Both the position numbers and the translations under genes were made by a program. The notes under the pieces are model-generated. The model did no database searches and was not told the DNA's origin. It saw only the letters and a list, made by a program, of their open reading frames with translations. A stretch of DNA of 33,524 nt from Oerskovia rustica (GTDB lineage Bacteria > Actinomycetota > Actinomycetes > Actinomycetales > Cellulomonadaceae): the NCBI RefSeq assembly GCF_014836555.1, contig NZ_JACSQQ010000022.1:1-33524 (forward strand). Direction: 5' to 3'. Shown here one piece after another: positions 16,768 through 23,762 of this stretch (its first letter is position 1; every line of letters starts with the position of its first letter).

Positions 16768-18536
16768 GCGGGGACCCCCTCGAGAGCGACGCCCTGCGCG
16801 CCGGTACCCGACGGCGCCACGCCCGCGCGCAGCGAGCGCGCCTCGCGGCGGATCGCCTTGAGGCGGTGCATGACCGGGTCGGCACCGGGGGTCTCGAGCC
16901 GTCCGAAGTGGTCGTGCAGCCCGGAGTAGAGCGCGAACAGCTCGTCGTAGCGCACCGCGTTCTCCTCGATCGGGAGGTAGGCCGCGACCGTGCGCCGTCC
17001 CATGACCTGGGCAGCGGCGCGCACGTCGGGGTAGGCGCCCGCGGCGACGGCCGCGTGGATCGCCGACCCGAGCGCCGGCCCCTGCTCGGAGTCGATCGTG
17101 CTGAGCGGCAGTCGCGTCACGTCCGCGTAGATCTGCATGAGCAGGCGGTTCTTGAGCAGCCCGCCCGCGACGACCAGCTCGACGACCGGGACGCCGGCGC
17201 GCTGGAACTCCTCGACGATGGTCCGGGTCCCGAACGCCGTGGCCTCCAGGAGCGCGCGGTAGGTGTCCTCAGGTCGGGTCGCGAGCGTCTGCCCGACGAG
17301 CAGGCCCGACAGCTCGTGGTCGACCAGGACCGAACGGTTGCCCGAGTGCCAGTCGAGCGCGACGAGGCCGTGCTCGCCGATCTCCTGGCCGGCCGCGAGA
17401 TCGGTGAGGTACTCGTGCACCGACTGGTCACGGTCCGCCGCCGCCTGCGCGTACGAGCCGGGGACCGCGGTGTCGACGAACCAGCCGAAGATGTCCCCGA
17501 CGCCGCTCTGCCCCGCCTCGTAGCCCCACAGGCCCGAGACGATCCCGCCGTCGACGACCCCGCACATGCCGGGCACCTCGTGCAGCTCCTCGCCGTTCAT
17601 GACGTGGCACGTGGACGTGCCCATGATCGCGGTCATCTGCCCGGGCTCGACGGCCTGCGCGGCCGGAGCTGTGACGTGCGCGTCGACGTTGCCGACCGCG
17701 ACCGCGATGCCCTCGGGCAGTCCGGTCCAGGCTGCCGCCTTGGCCGTGAGCGTGCCCGCGACCTCGCCGAGCCGACCGATCGTGTGCTCGAGCTTGTCGG
17801 CCACGAAGCCCGCGAACTCGGGGTTGAGCGCCTCGAGGAACTCGGTCGAGGGGTAGCGGCCGTCCTGGTAGATGCCCTTGTAGCCCGCGGTGCACGCGTT
17901 GCGCACGTAGACGCCGCCGAGCTGCCACACGATCCAGTCGGCGGCCTCGACCCAGTGGTCGGTCGCGGCGTAGACCTCGGGGTCCTCCTCGAGGAGCTGG
18001 AGCCCCTTGGCGAACTCCCACTCCGACGAGATCAGGCCGCCGTAGCGTGAGATCCACTGCTCGCCACGCTCGTGCGCCAGGGCGTTGATGCGGTCGGCCT
18101 GCGCCTGGGCCGCGTGGTGCTTCCACAGCTTGACGTAGGCGTGGGGACGGCCCGCGAACCGCTCGAGCTCGCACAGCGGGGTCCCGTCGGCGGTCGTGGG
18201 GACCATGGTGCAGGCCGTGAAGTCGGTCGCGATGCCGATCACGTCGGCGGGGTCGACCCCCGCCGCGAGCAGCGCGGCCGGGACGGCGGTGCGCAGGACG
18301 TCGACGTAGTCGGAGGGCACCTGCAGGGCCCACTCGGGCGGGAGGGGCAGGCCGGCGGTGCCCTCGAAGGGTCCCGCGACGAGCGCGGTGTCCATGACGG
18401 CGTGGGAGTACTCGTGCACCCCGCTGCCCATCTCGGCCCCGTCGCTCACGCGCACCACGACCGCTCGTCCCGAGAGCGTCCCGTAGTCGACGCCGATCAC
18501 GTACGAGGGGGGCTGCACTGCCTGCTCCACCGCCAT
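16764..18536 (-). CDS. araB: L-ribulokinase
   Basis: AraB phosphorylates L-ribulose with ATP to L-ribulose 5-phosphate. The 590-aa protein is an FGGY-family kinase of the long AraB type. The N-terminal phosphate loop is GVDYGTLSGRA (15-25), the catalytic Asp is Asp285 in GNVDAHVTAP, and an adenosine-site motif is VVAGGLLKNRLLMQIYAD. TDFTACTMVPTTADGTP is characteristic of AraB rather than glycerol or xylulose kinase. The start at 18536 is preceded by GGAGAG. It is the first gene of araBDA, directly downstream of a promoter overlapped by LacI-type operators, so repression without arabinose is expected. Confidence 0.97.
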   Translation of the reverse strand: MAVEQAVQPPSYVIGVDYGTLSGRAVVVRVSDGAEMGSGVHEYSHAVMDTALVAGPFEGTAGLPLPPEWALQVPSDYVDVLRTAVPAALLAAGVDPADVIGIATDFTACTMVPTTADGTPLCELERFAGRPHAYVKLWKHHAAQAQADRINALAHERGEQWISRYGGLISSEWEFAKGLQLLEEDPEVYAATDHWVEAADWIVWQLGGVYVRNACTAGYKGIYQDGRYPSTEFLEALNPEFAGFVADKLEHTIGRLGEVAGTLTAKAAAWTGLPEGIAVAVGNVDAHVTAPAAQAVEPGQMTAIMGTSTCHVMNGEELHEVPGMCGVVDGGIVSGLWGYEAGQSGVGDIFGWFVDTAVPGSYAQAAADRDQSVHEYLTDLAAGQEIGEHGLVALDWHSGNRSVLVDHELSGLLVGQTLATRPEDTYRALLEATAFGTRTIVEEFQRAGVPVVELVVAGGLLKNRLLMQIYADVTRLPLSTIDSEQGPALGSAIHAAVAAGAYPDVRAAAQVMGRRTVAAYLPIEENAVRYDELFALYSGLHDHFGRLETPGADPVMHRLKAIRREARSLRAGVAPSGTGAQGVALEGVPA

Positions 18537-18577
18537 TGGTGTGTCTCTCCAGTCGTTCTCCCTTGCGACCTCGCAAG

Positions 18578-18592
18578 GATGTGAGCGCTAAC
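18578..18592. promoter_or_regulatory. LacI-family operator, araB-proximal copy
   Basis: GATGTGAGCGCTAAC is the exact reverse complement of the sequence at 18615-18629, and both have an AGCGCT core. It lies roughly 15-30 bases downstream of the predicted transcription start, where bound repressor would block elongation or help form a loop. Confidence 0.8.
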
Positions 18593-18612
18593 TTCCGTGT
18601 CGAACGAGATCA

Positions 18613-18641
18613 TTGTTAGCGCTCACATCTGGACGTGTCAA
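18613..18641 (-). promoter_or_regulatory. araB promoter
   Basis: Read on the minus strand, a perfect TTGACA (18641-18636) is followed after 17 bases by TAACAA (18618-18613). The latter is a weak but correctly spaced -10 box. The spacer and -10 are covered by an operator, which fits a repressed inducible promoter. It lies between the lacI-type stop codon and araB. Confidence 0.7.
18615..18629. promoter_or_regulatory. LacI-family operator overlapping the araB promoter
   Basis: GTTAGCGCTCACATC mirrors the operator at 18578-18592. The cores lie 34 bp apart centre to centre, close to three helical turns. It overlaps the -10 region and spacer, so binding here should block RNA polymerase directly. 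Confidence 0.82.
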
Positions 18642-18650
18642 GAACCTGCC

Positions 18651-18668
18651 CGGTCCGAGACCGGACCG
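18651..18668 (-). terminator. Hairpin directly after the LacI-type gene
   Basis: CGGTCC (18651-18656) and GGACCG (18663-18668) form a 6-bp stem immediately after the repressor stop codon and just before the araB -35 box. It could separate proC-lacI transcription from araBDA. There is no T-run. Confidence 0.45.
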
Positions 18669-19754
18669 TTACGCAGAGGCCGCCCCGGTCGGGGCGGGCC
18701 CCGAGCTCGACCGCACCACGAGGATCGGGGGGATCTGCGTCGACTCGGGCGTCACGCCCGCGAAGGCGTCGAGCAGCAGCGCCATGCACCGGCGCCCCAG
18801 CTCGGCGAAGGGCTGGCGGACCGTCGTGAGCGGCGGGATGAAGTGCGCCGCCCCCTCGACGTCGTCGAACCCCACGACCGACACGTCGCGCGGGACCACG
18901 ACCCCCGCCTCCCAGAACGCCTGCAGGACACCGAGGGCCAGGTGGTCGTTCCCCGCGAAGACCGCGGTCGGCCCGTCCCCGGCCAGGACACGCGCGGCCA
19001 GTTCCCGCCCGACCTCGTACCCCGCGTCCGACGACCACGTGCACCGGATCATCTCCCGCTCCTGCTCCGGGACCGCCCGCGCGGCGAGGGCGTCGTTCCA
19101 GCCCGTGGCGCGCTCCCGCGCGTCGAACCAGTCGAGAGGGCCGCTGAGGTGCACGACCGTCCGGTGCCCCAGGTCCAGCAGGTGCTCGGTGGCCAGACGC
19201 GCCCCGAGGCGCTGGTCCACCGCGATGGGCAGGATGCTCGCCGCACCGACCCGCTCCTCGACGGTCGGCACCTCTCCGGGCTCGCGCGCCGCGATGAGGA
19301 TGACCGGCACCGGCGCGCGGAACGAGTCCACCGCGGCGGCCACGTCCGTCTGGGGCGCGATGACCACGATCCCCTCGACCCCCTGTGCCATGAAGTGCTC
19401 GAGGACCGTGTGCATGGTCGCGGCGTCATAGCTGCGGATCGTCGCCACCGACACGAAGTAGCCCTCCTCGCGTGCCGCCCCCTCGACCGCGATGAGCGTG
19501 CTCGTCGGCCCGTACAGCGCCGAGCCCGTCGTCACGACGCCGATCGTCCCCGAACGGGCCGTGACCAGCGCACGGGCCGCGCTGTTACGCCGGTACCCGA
19601 GCGTCGCGATCGCATCCATGACCCGCTCGCGCGTCTGCGGTCGCACGCTCGGGTGGTCGTTGAGGACCCGTGACACCGTCTGGTGCGAGACGCCCGCGAG
19701 CTCCGCGACGTCGGACATCGCCGGGGGACGGGCCCGCCCCGGTTCCCCGGTCAC
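18669..19754 (-). CDS. LacI-family transcriptional regulator, probable arabinose-locus repressor
   Basis: This 361-aa protein has an N-terminal LacI helix-turn-helix (about 14-35: SDVAELAGVSHQTVSRVLND) and a hinge helix with SAARALV. A periplasmic-binding-like sensor domain follows, ending with GVLQAFWEAGVVVPRDVSVVG and FDD. The GTG start overlaps the proC stop by 4 nt (GTGA) and is preceded by GAGGA; an internal ATG at codon 13 is the alternative. The conserved base-contacting TVSRVLN segment fits the AGCGCT operators found before araB and the importer. The effector is probably L-arabinose or a derivative, inferred from context only. Having the repressor gene in tandem with, and coupled to, a proline gene is unusual. 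Confidence 0.93.
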   Translation of the reverse strand: MTGEPGRARPPAMSDVAELAGVSHQTVSRVLNDHPSVRPQTRERVMDAIATLGYRRNSAARALVTARSGTIGVVTTGSALYGPTSTLIAVEGAAREEGYFVSVATIRSYDAATMHTVLEHFMAQGVEGIVVIAPQTDVAAAVDSFRAPVPVILIAAREPGEVPTVEERVGAASILPIAVDQRLGARLATEHLLDLGHRTVVHLSGPLDWFDARERATGWNDALAARAVPEQEREMIRCTWSSDAGYEVGRELAARVLAGDGPTAVFAGNDHLALGVLQAFWEAGVVVPRDVSVVGFDDVEGAAHFIPPLTTVRQPFAELGRRCMALLLDAFAGVTPESTQIPPILVVRSSSGPAPTGAASA

Positions 19755-20608
19755 GACCGTTCCTCGAGGGCGGCGGCCAGCTCCTGCGACCGGTCACGGG
19801 CGGCCTCGAGCGCGGACAGGAACGCGGCCCGGACGCCGCCCTCGTCGAGCGCGCGCAGGGCCGCGACCGTGGTTCCGCCGGGCGAGGAGACCTTCTCGCG
19901 CAGGATCACGGGGTGCTCCCCCGTCTCGTCGAGCATCCGGGCCGAGCCGAGCACGGTCGCCGTGGCGAGCTCGAGCGCCACGGCCCGGGTCAGGCCGAGC
20001 AGCACGCCGGCCTCGGCGAGCGCGTCGACGACGTAGAAGACGTAGGCGGGGCCCGAGCCCGACAGCGCACCGACCGCGTCCTGGTCCTTCTCCGCGACCC
20101 GCACCACGAGGCCGGTCTGCCCGAGGAGCCGCTCGACGAGCGTCACGTCGTCGTCGCTCGCTGCCGAGCCGCCGCTGACCGCGCTGACCCCGGCGCCGAT
20201 CACGGACGGCGTGTTGGGCATGACGCGCACGACCGACGTCCCGGCAGGAAGCCGGTCCTCGTAGAAGCGCGTCGTCAGCCCGACGACGACGCTCACCACG
20301 ACCGCGCCCTCGCCCAGGTGCTCCGAGACCTGCGCGAGCAGCGCGGCCACGTCCTTGGGCTTGACCGCGACCACGACCAGCCCGGCGCCCCGCACCGCCT
20401 CGCCGTTGTCGGTCGTCGTGGTCACGCCGTGGCGCTCGTGCAGCTCCTCGCCACGCTCGGGGCGCCGCACGGTCGCGACCACCTCCGACGCGGGCCACCC
20501 CGCGCGCAGCGCGCCCGCGAGGACGGTCTCCCCCATCACCCCGGTCCCGAGGACCGCGAGGCGCGGGGTGGGGCCTGAGGGCTCGGCCTGTTGAGTCGTC
20601 GTCGACAT
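19751..20608 (-). CDS. proC: Pyrroline-5-carboxylate reductase
   Basis: ProC reduces 1-pyrroline-5-carboxylate to L-proline with NAD(P)H. The protein (285 aa) opens with a Rossmann nucleotide loop, LGTGVMGET (20-28). It has VVAVKPKDV (79-87), VMPNTPSV (129-136), the SGSGPAYVF segment and the family signature KVSSPGGTT (239-247). Length and motif order match the family. The ATG at 20608 has AGGAG at good spacing; the upstream extension to 20683 looks non-coding. The last codons overlap the LacI-type gene by 4 nt. No other proline gene is in the window. Confidence 0.96.
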   Translation of the reverse strand: MSTTTQQAEPSGPTPRLAVLGTGVMGETVLAGALRAGWPASEVVATVRRPERGEELHERHGVTTTTDNGEAVRGAGLVVVAVKPKDVAALLAQVSEHLGEGAVVVSVVVGLTTRFYEDRLPAGTSVVRVMPNTPSVIGAGVSAVSGGSAASDDDVTLVERLLGQTGLVVRVAEKDQDAVGALSGSGPAYVFYVVDALAEAGVLLGLTRAVALELATATVLGSARMLDETGEHPVILREKVSSPGGTTVAALRALDEGGVRAAFLSALEAARDRSQELAAALEERS

Positions 20609-20679
20609 GGTCGTCTCCTGCTTCCTGGTCGTACGTCCCGGTCGGTCGCTGCCGGCCCGCGGGGCGAGCCCGACGACGA

Positions 20680-20707
20680 GCACCGGAGGCCACCGTCCGC
20701 CCGGTGC
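20680..20707 (-). terminator. Possible hairpin after the 232-aa membrane protein gene
   Basis: GCACCGG (20680-20686) and CCGGTGC (20701-20707) are a perfect 7-bp inverted repeat with a 14-base loop, just beyond the stop at 20721. It could end that transcript before proC. There is no T-run. Confidence 0.3.
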
Positions 20708-20720
20708 GCCTCGTCGCAGA

Positions 20721-21419
20721 CTAGAGGGGGAACGCGGTGTAGAACGCCTCGATCTCGTCGACGGGCCCCATCGCCTGCAGCACGACCGTGCCGTTGCGCC
20801 ACGTGACCGTCGCCGACGCCGCCGCTCCGTCGACCGGGGCGACCGGAGTGACGGCGAAGGCCCCTGCGGGCTCGCCGCCGACCTCGACGTCCCCCGTCGA
20901 CGTGGCCGTGCCCCCGGCCTCGACGGCCGCCGCGAGCAGCTCGTCGTAGGCGGCCTCCGCCTCGTCGTCGGTGCCCCACTGGCCTGCGAGCACCGTGACG
21001 CTGGTCGCCCCGTCGCCCTCGGCGTCCGCGTAGGTCAGCTCGTGGCCCTCGATCGCGCCCGCGTCGGCGAAGGCCTCGGTCGGTGCCTCGGCACGGAGCG
21101 CGAACTGCAGGACGCTCGCGGGCATCGCCTTGGCGAGCTCGGTCGTCGCGGTCCGCTCGACCGGTTCGATCGTCGGCGTCGCGGGCGGCGCGGTCACGGT
21201 GACCTCGTCGGGCGTCCCGGCCCCACCTCCGGCGGCGAACCCCGGCCAGACGAGCGCGAGAAAGGCGACGACCCCGCCCACGAGGGCGAGCAGCACGACC
21301 AGGGCGACGAGGCGCCGTCGGGCATAGACGGACGACGAGGGAGCCCGGTGGTGACGGCTGTCCCGCAACCCGGGGCCTGCCGGGGACGACTGACGCGGGC
21401 GTCCCGTCTGCTGGCTCAT
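20721..21419 (-). CDS. Membrane-anchored protein of unknown function
   Basis: I do not recognise the family. The 232-aa protein has a polar, basic N-terminal segment of about 36 residues, one strong membrane helix (about 37-58) and an extracytoplasmic region of about 170 residues. That region begins with a Thr/Pro/Ala-rich stretch. The rest, with GHELTYADAEGDGATSVTV and ATVTWRNGTVVLQ, looks like an alpha/beta domain without cysteines. The positive N-terminus predicts an inside-out topology with the domain outside. The ATG at 21419 has GAGGAGAG upstream. It lies between the K+ channel gene and proC on the same strand, with gaps of 87 and 112 bases, and may be a monocistronic envelope gene. Confidence 0.8.
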   Translation of the reverse strand: MSQQTGRPRQSSPAGPGLRDSRHHRAPSSSVYARRRLVALVVLLALVGGVVAFLALVWPGFAAGGGAGTPDEVTVTAPPATPTIEPVERTATTELAKAMPASVLQFALRAEAPTEAFADAGAIEGHELTYADAEGDGATSVTVLAGQWGTDDEAEAAYDELLAAAVEAGGTATSTGDVEVGGEPAGAFAVTPVAPVDGAAASATVTWRNGTVVLQAMGPVDEIEAFYTAFPL

Positions 21420-21506
21420 GACACTCTCCTCGTGGCGACGCTGTGACCGCGCCAGACTAGTGCGCGCGCACGCCCGGACCACGGAGGCCGCGCAGACCCG
21501 TCCGGG

Positions 21507-22037
21507 TCAATTCCCCTCGGGCCGGTGCGGGCGGTGCAGCTCCGCGCGCTCCTTCAGCCGCTGCGTCGCGACGGCGACCAGCACGCCGATCACGGCCAGG
21601 TCGAACAGGATCTGGACCATCGTGATGACGCGCGCTGCCTGCCCCACGGGGTGGACGTCGCCGTAACCGACCGTCCCGAGCGTGACGACCGTGAAGTACA
21701 GCGCGTCCGTCCGGGTCTCGATCCCCACGAACTCGGCGTCGCTGTTGATGGCCAGGAGGTAGTAGGCGATCGAGAAGAAGATGATGATCGGAGAGAGCAG
21801 CCCGACGACGGACTGGACCCGCACGCTCGGCTCCCGCCCGGCGCGCAGCTGACGGCGCACCTGGAACCTGATGAGGTAGCACAGCCCCACGAAGCCGACC
21901 GCGAACAGCAGGATCTGCACCCACTCACGGTCCGCGTCCCCGAGCGGCACGCCGTAGTAGAGGAGCAGGCACGCCGCGAGCGAGCCGAGCGTGGTGATGA
22001 CGGTCCACCACGGGCTGTCCTTCCGGAGCCTGCGCAT
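21507..22037 (-). CDS. Small voltage-independent-type K+ channel, pore domain with extra N-terminal helices
   Basis: The 176-aa protein carries the potassium selectivity filter TVGYGD (122-127) after a pore helix, flanked by two membrane helices (about 76-97 and 134-157) as in Ion_trans_2 channels. Two further N-terminal helices (about 13-31 and 39-57) make four in all. The short cytoplasmic tail (about 20 residues) has no RCK/TrkA domain, and no S4-like regular Arg pattern is visible. Direct ligand or voltage gating is therefore not evident. The ATG at 22037 has no clear ribosome site. It is divergent from radA-disA across a 154-base gap with short tandem repeats. Confidence 0.9.
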   Translation of the reverse strand: MRRLRKDSPWWTVITTLGSLAACLLLYYGVPLGDADREWVQILLFAVGFVGLCYLIRFQVRRQLRAGREPSVRVQSVVGLLSPIIIFFSIAYYLLAINSDAEFVGIETRTDALYFTVVTLGTVGYGDVHPVGQAARVITMVQILFDLAVIGVLVAVATQRLKERAELHRPHRPEGN

Positions 22038-22080
22038 GGTTCATGATGGGCACGAGCACGCCGGTGCGCCATCGGGACGC

Positions 22081-22126
22081 CCGCACGCGTCGGCACGCGC
22101 CGGCACGCGCCGGCACGCGCCGGCAC
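22081..22126. repeat. 10-bp tandem repeat in the channel-radA promoter gap
   Basis: CGGCACGCGC is repeated three times exactly (22091-22120). It is flanked by a diverged copy (22081-22090) and a partial copy (22121-22126). The period equals roughly one DNA turn. It sits between two divergent start codons, so it could present a helically phased set of protein sites or simply be a slippage-prone repeat. Confidence 0.85.
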
Positions 22127-22179
22127 AGCCCTGGGCCGAGGGGTACGGGTGGCTGCGGGGACGTGTGGGTACCGACGGC

Positions 22180-22185
22180 TAGCGT
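22180..22185 (+). promoter_or_regulatory. -10 box of radA, leaderless layout
   Basis: TAGCGT ends 6 bases before the GTG start of radA, so transcription would begin at or next to the start codon. No ribosome-binding site is visible. No clear -35 box is seen. Confidence 0.55.
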
Positions 22186-22191
22186 GACCGC

Positions 22192-23676
22192 GTGACCACA
22201 TCGACCTCCGCCTCGCGCGCCACGAGCAAGCGCCCGGCCAAGCCCGCCTACCGGTGCAGCGAGTGCGGCTGGACCACCGCCAAGTGGGTGGGCCGCTGCG
22301 GCGAGTGCCAGGAGTGGGGCACCGTCACCGAGGAGGCGGCCGCGAGCGCCGGGCCGCGCACCGCGGCCGTCGCCCCGACCCGCAACCCGGCGCGTCCCAT
22401 CGGGGAGATCGACGTCGAGACCGCGCGTGCCACACCCACGGGCGTCGCCGAGTTCGACCGCGTGCTGGGCGGCGGCCTCGTCCCCGGAGCCGTGGTGCTG
22501 CTCGCGGGAGAGCCGGGCGTCGGCAAGTCGACGCTGCTGCTCAAGGTCGCGAGCAACGTCGCGGCGGGCGTGAGCGACAAGGCCGCGTCGCCCGACGACG
22601 CCACGGGTCCGGCGCCCCGGCCGCGCACCGTCCTGTACGTCACGGGCGAGGAGTCGGCCGGGCAGGTCAGGCTGCGTGCCGAGCGGGTCGGGGCTCTGGC
22701 CCCGGGGCTGCTGCTCGCCGCCGAGACCGACCTCGCGACCGTGCTCGGGCACATCGAGGCCACCGACCCGGCCCTGCTCGTCGTCGACTCGGTCCAGACG
22801 ATCGCCTCGGCCCAGGTCGACGGGTCTCCCGGAGGCGTGAGCCAGGTCCGCGAGGTCGCGGCCGCGCTGATCGCCGCGGCCAAGGAGCGTGACCTGCCCG
22901 TCATCCTGGTGGGGCACGTGACCAAGGACGGGTCGGTCGCCGGGCCGCGCACGCTCGAGCACCTCGTGGACGTCGTGTGCCAGTTCGAGGGCGACCGGCA
23001 CTCGCGCCTGCGCCTCGTACGGGCCATCAAGAACCGCTACGGCCCGACCGACGAGGTCGGCTGCTTCGACCTGTCGGAGACCGGGATCGTTGGCCTCGCG
23101 GACCCCAGCGGGCTGTTCATGTCGCACGCGGGGGCCGGGGCACCCGGCACGTTCATCACCGTGACGCTCGAAGGACGTCGCCCGCTCGCGCTCGAGATCC
23201 AGTCGCTCGTGGTCCCCAGCTCGCTGACCAACCCGCGGCGCACCACGAGCGGTGTCGACTCGAGCCGGCTCGCGATGATCCTCGCCGTGATGCACCGGCA
23301 CGCCGGGGTCCGGCTCGTCGACCAGGACGTGTACGTCTCGACGATCGGCGGCGCCCGCGTGACCGAGCCCGCCGCGGACCTCGCGATCGCGCTCGCTACC
23401 TTCTCGGCCCGCGAGGACCAGGTCATGCCGCCCGGGACCATCGCGATCGGCGAGGTCGGGCTCGCGGGCGACATCCGCCCCGTCTCGGGCCTGGACCGGC
23501 GCCTGGGCGAGGCCGCACGCCTCGGCTTCACGCGAGCCGTGGTGCCTCGCGGCTCCACGCCCAAGCCCCCGGCAGGCATGACCGTGCTGCCCGCGCAGCA
23601 CCTCGGCGAGGCCGTCGAGCTCGCCCGTGGGGGCCACCTCCCGCCGCAGCAGGAGCGCACGCGCTTCGACGAGTGA
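22192..23676 (+). CDS. radA: DNA repair/recombination protein RadA
   Basis: RadA (Sms) is a RecA-like ATPase and branch-migration helicase acting in recombinational repair. The 494-aa protein starts with a C4 zinc finger (Cys22, 25, 36, 39). It then has Walker A GEPGVGKST (106-114), Walker B-like LLVVDSVQT, the RadA-specific KNRYG motif (280-284) and a C-terminal Lon-like domain (GVRLVDQDVYVSTIGGAR onward). Length and order are normal. The GTG start lacks a ribosome site but has a correctly placed -10 box for a leaderless mRNA. disA follows 86 bases downstream, the usual actinobacterial order. That gap holds an inverted repeat and a separate -10 box, so disA may be transcribed independently. 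Confidence 0.97.
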   Translation: MTTSTSASRATSKRPAKPAYRCSECGWTTAKWVGRCGECQEWGTVTEEAAASAGPRTAAVAPTRNPARPIGEIDVETARATPTGVAEFDRVLGGGLVPGAVVLLAGEPGVGKSTLLLKVASNVAAGVSDKAASPDDATGPAPRPRTVLYVTGEESAGQVRLRAERVGALAPGLLLAAETDLATVLGHIEATDPALLVVDSVQTIASAQVDGSPGGVSQVREVAAALIAAAKERDLPVILVGHVTKDGSVAGPRTLEHLVDVVCQFEGDRHSRLRLVRAIKNRYGPTDEVGCFDLSETGIVGLADPSGLFMSHAGAGAPGTFITVTLEGRRPLALEIQSLVVPSSLTNPRRTTSGVDSSRLAMILAVMHRHAGVRLVDQDVYVSTIGGARVTEPAADLAIALATFSAREDQVMPPGTIAIGEVGLAGDIRPVSGLDRRLGEAARLGFTRAVVPRGSTPKPPAGMTVLPAQHLGEAVELARGGHLPPQQERTRFDE

Positions 23677-23704
23677 GAACCGTTGCGCCATCGTGACCTT
23701 TCGT

Positions 23705-23739
23705 CGTCCCAGGAACGGTGTCTTCTCGCCCCTGGGACG
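23705..23739. promoter_or_regulatory. 9-bp inverted repeat between radA and disA
   Basis: CGTCCCAGG (23705-23713) and CCTGGGACG (23731-23739) are a perfect inverted repeat, 26 bp centre to centre. The right arm overlaps where the disA -35 box should be. It may be a regulator site for disA, or a radA terminator with a 17-base loop. Confidence 0.5.
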
Positions 23740-23750
23740 GCCCGGCAGCG

Positions 23751-23756
23751 TAGGAT
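23751..23756 (+). promoter_or_regulatory. -10 box of disA, leaderless layout
   Basis: TAGGAT ends 6 bases before the GTG start of disA, the spacing expected when transcription starts at the first base of the start codon. No ribosome-binding site precedes the GTG. Confidence 0.6.
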
Positions 23757-23762
23757 GCCCAC

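Noticed and set aside
14638-16929. 763-codon open frame opposite araA and araD
   Set aside because: Shadow of two well-supported genes; no ribosome site or domain.
21495-21506. GACCCG-TC-CGGGTC as a terminator of the K+ channel gene
   Set aside because: The 2-base loop is too small, and the repeat abuts and overlaps the stop codon region.
22091-22120. Short repeats as a CRISPR array
   Set aside because: Units are 10 bp and directly adjacent, with no spacers and no cas genes nearby.
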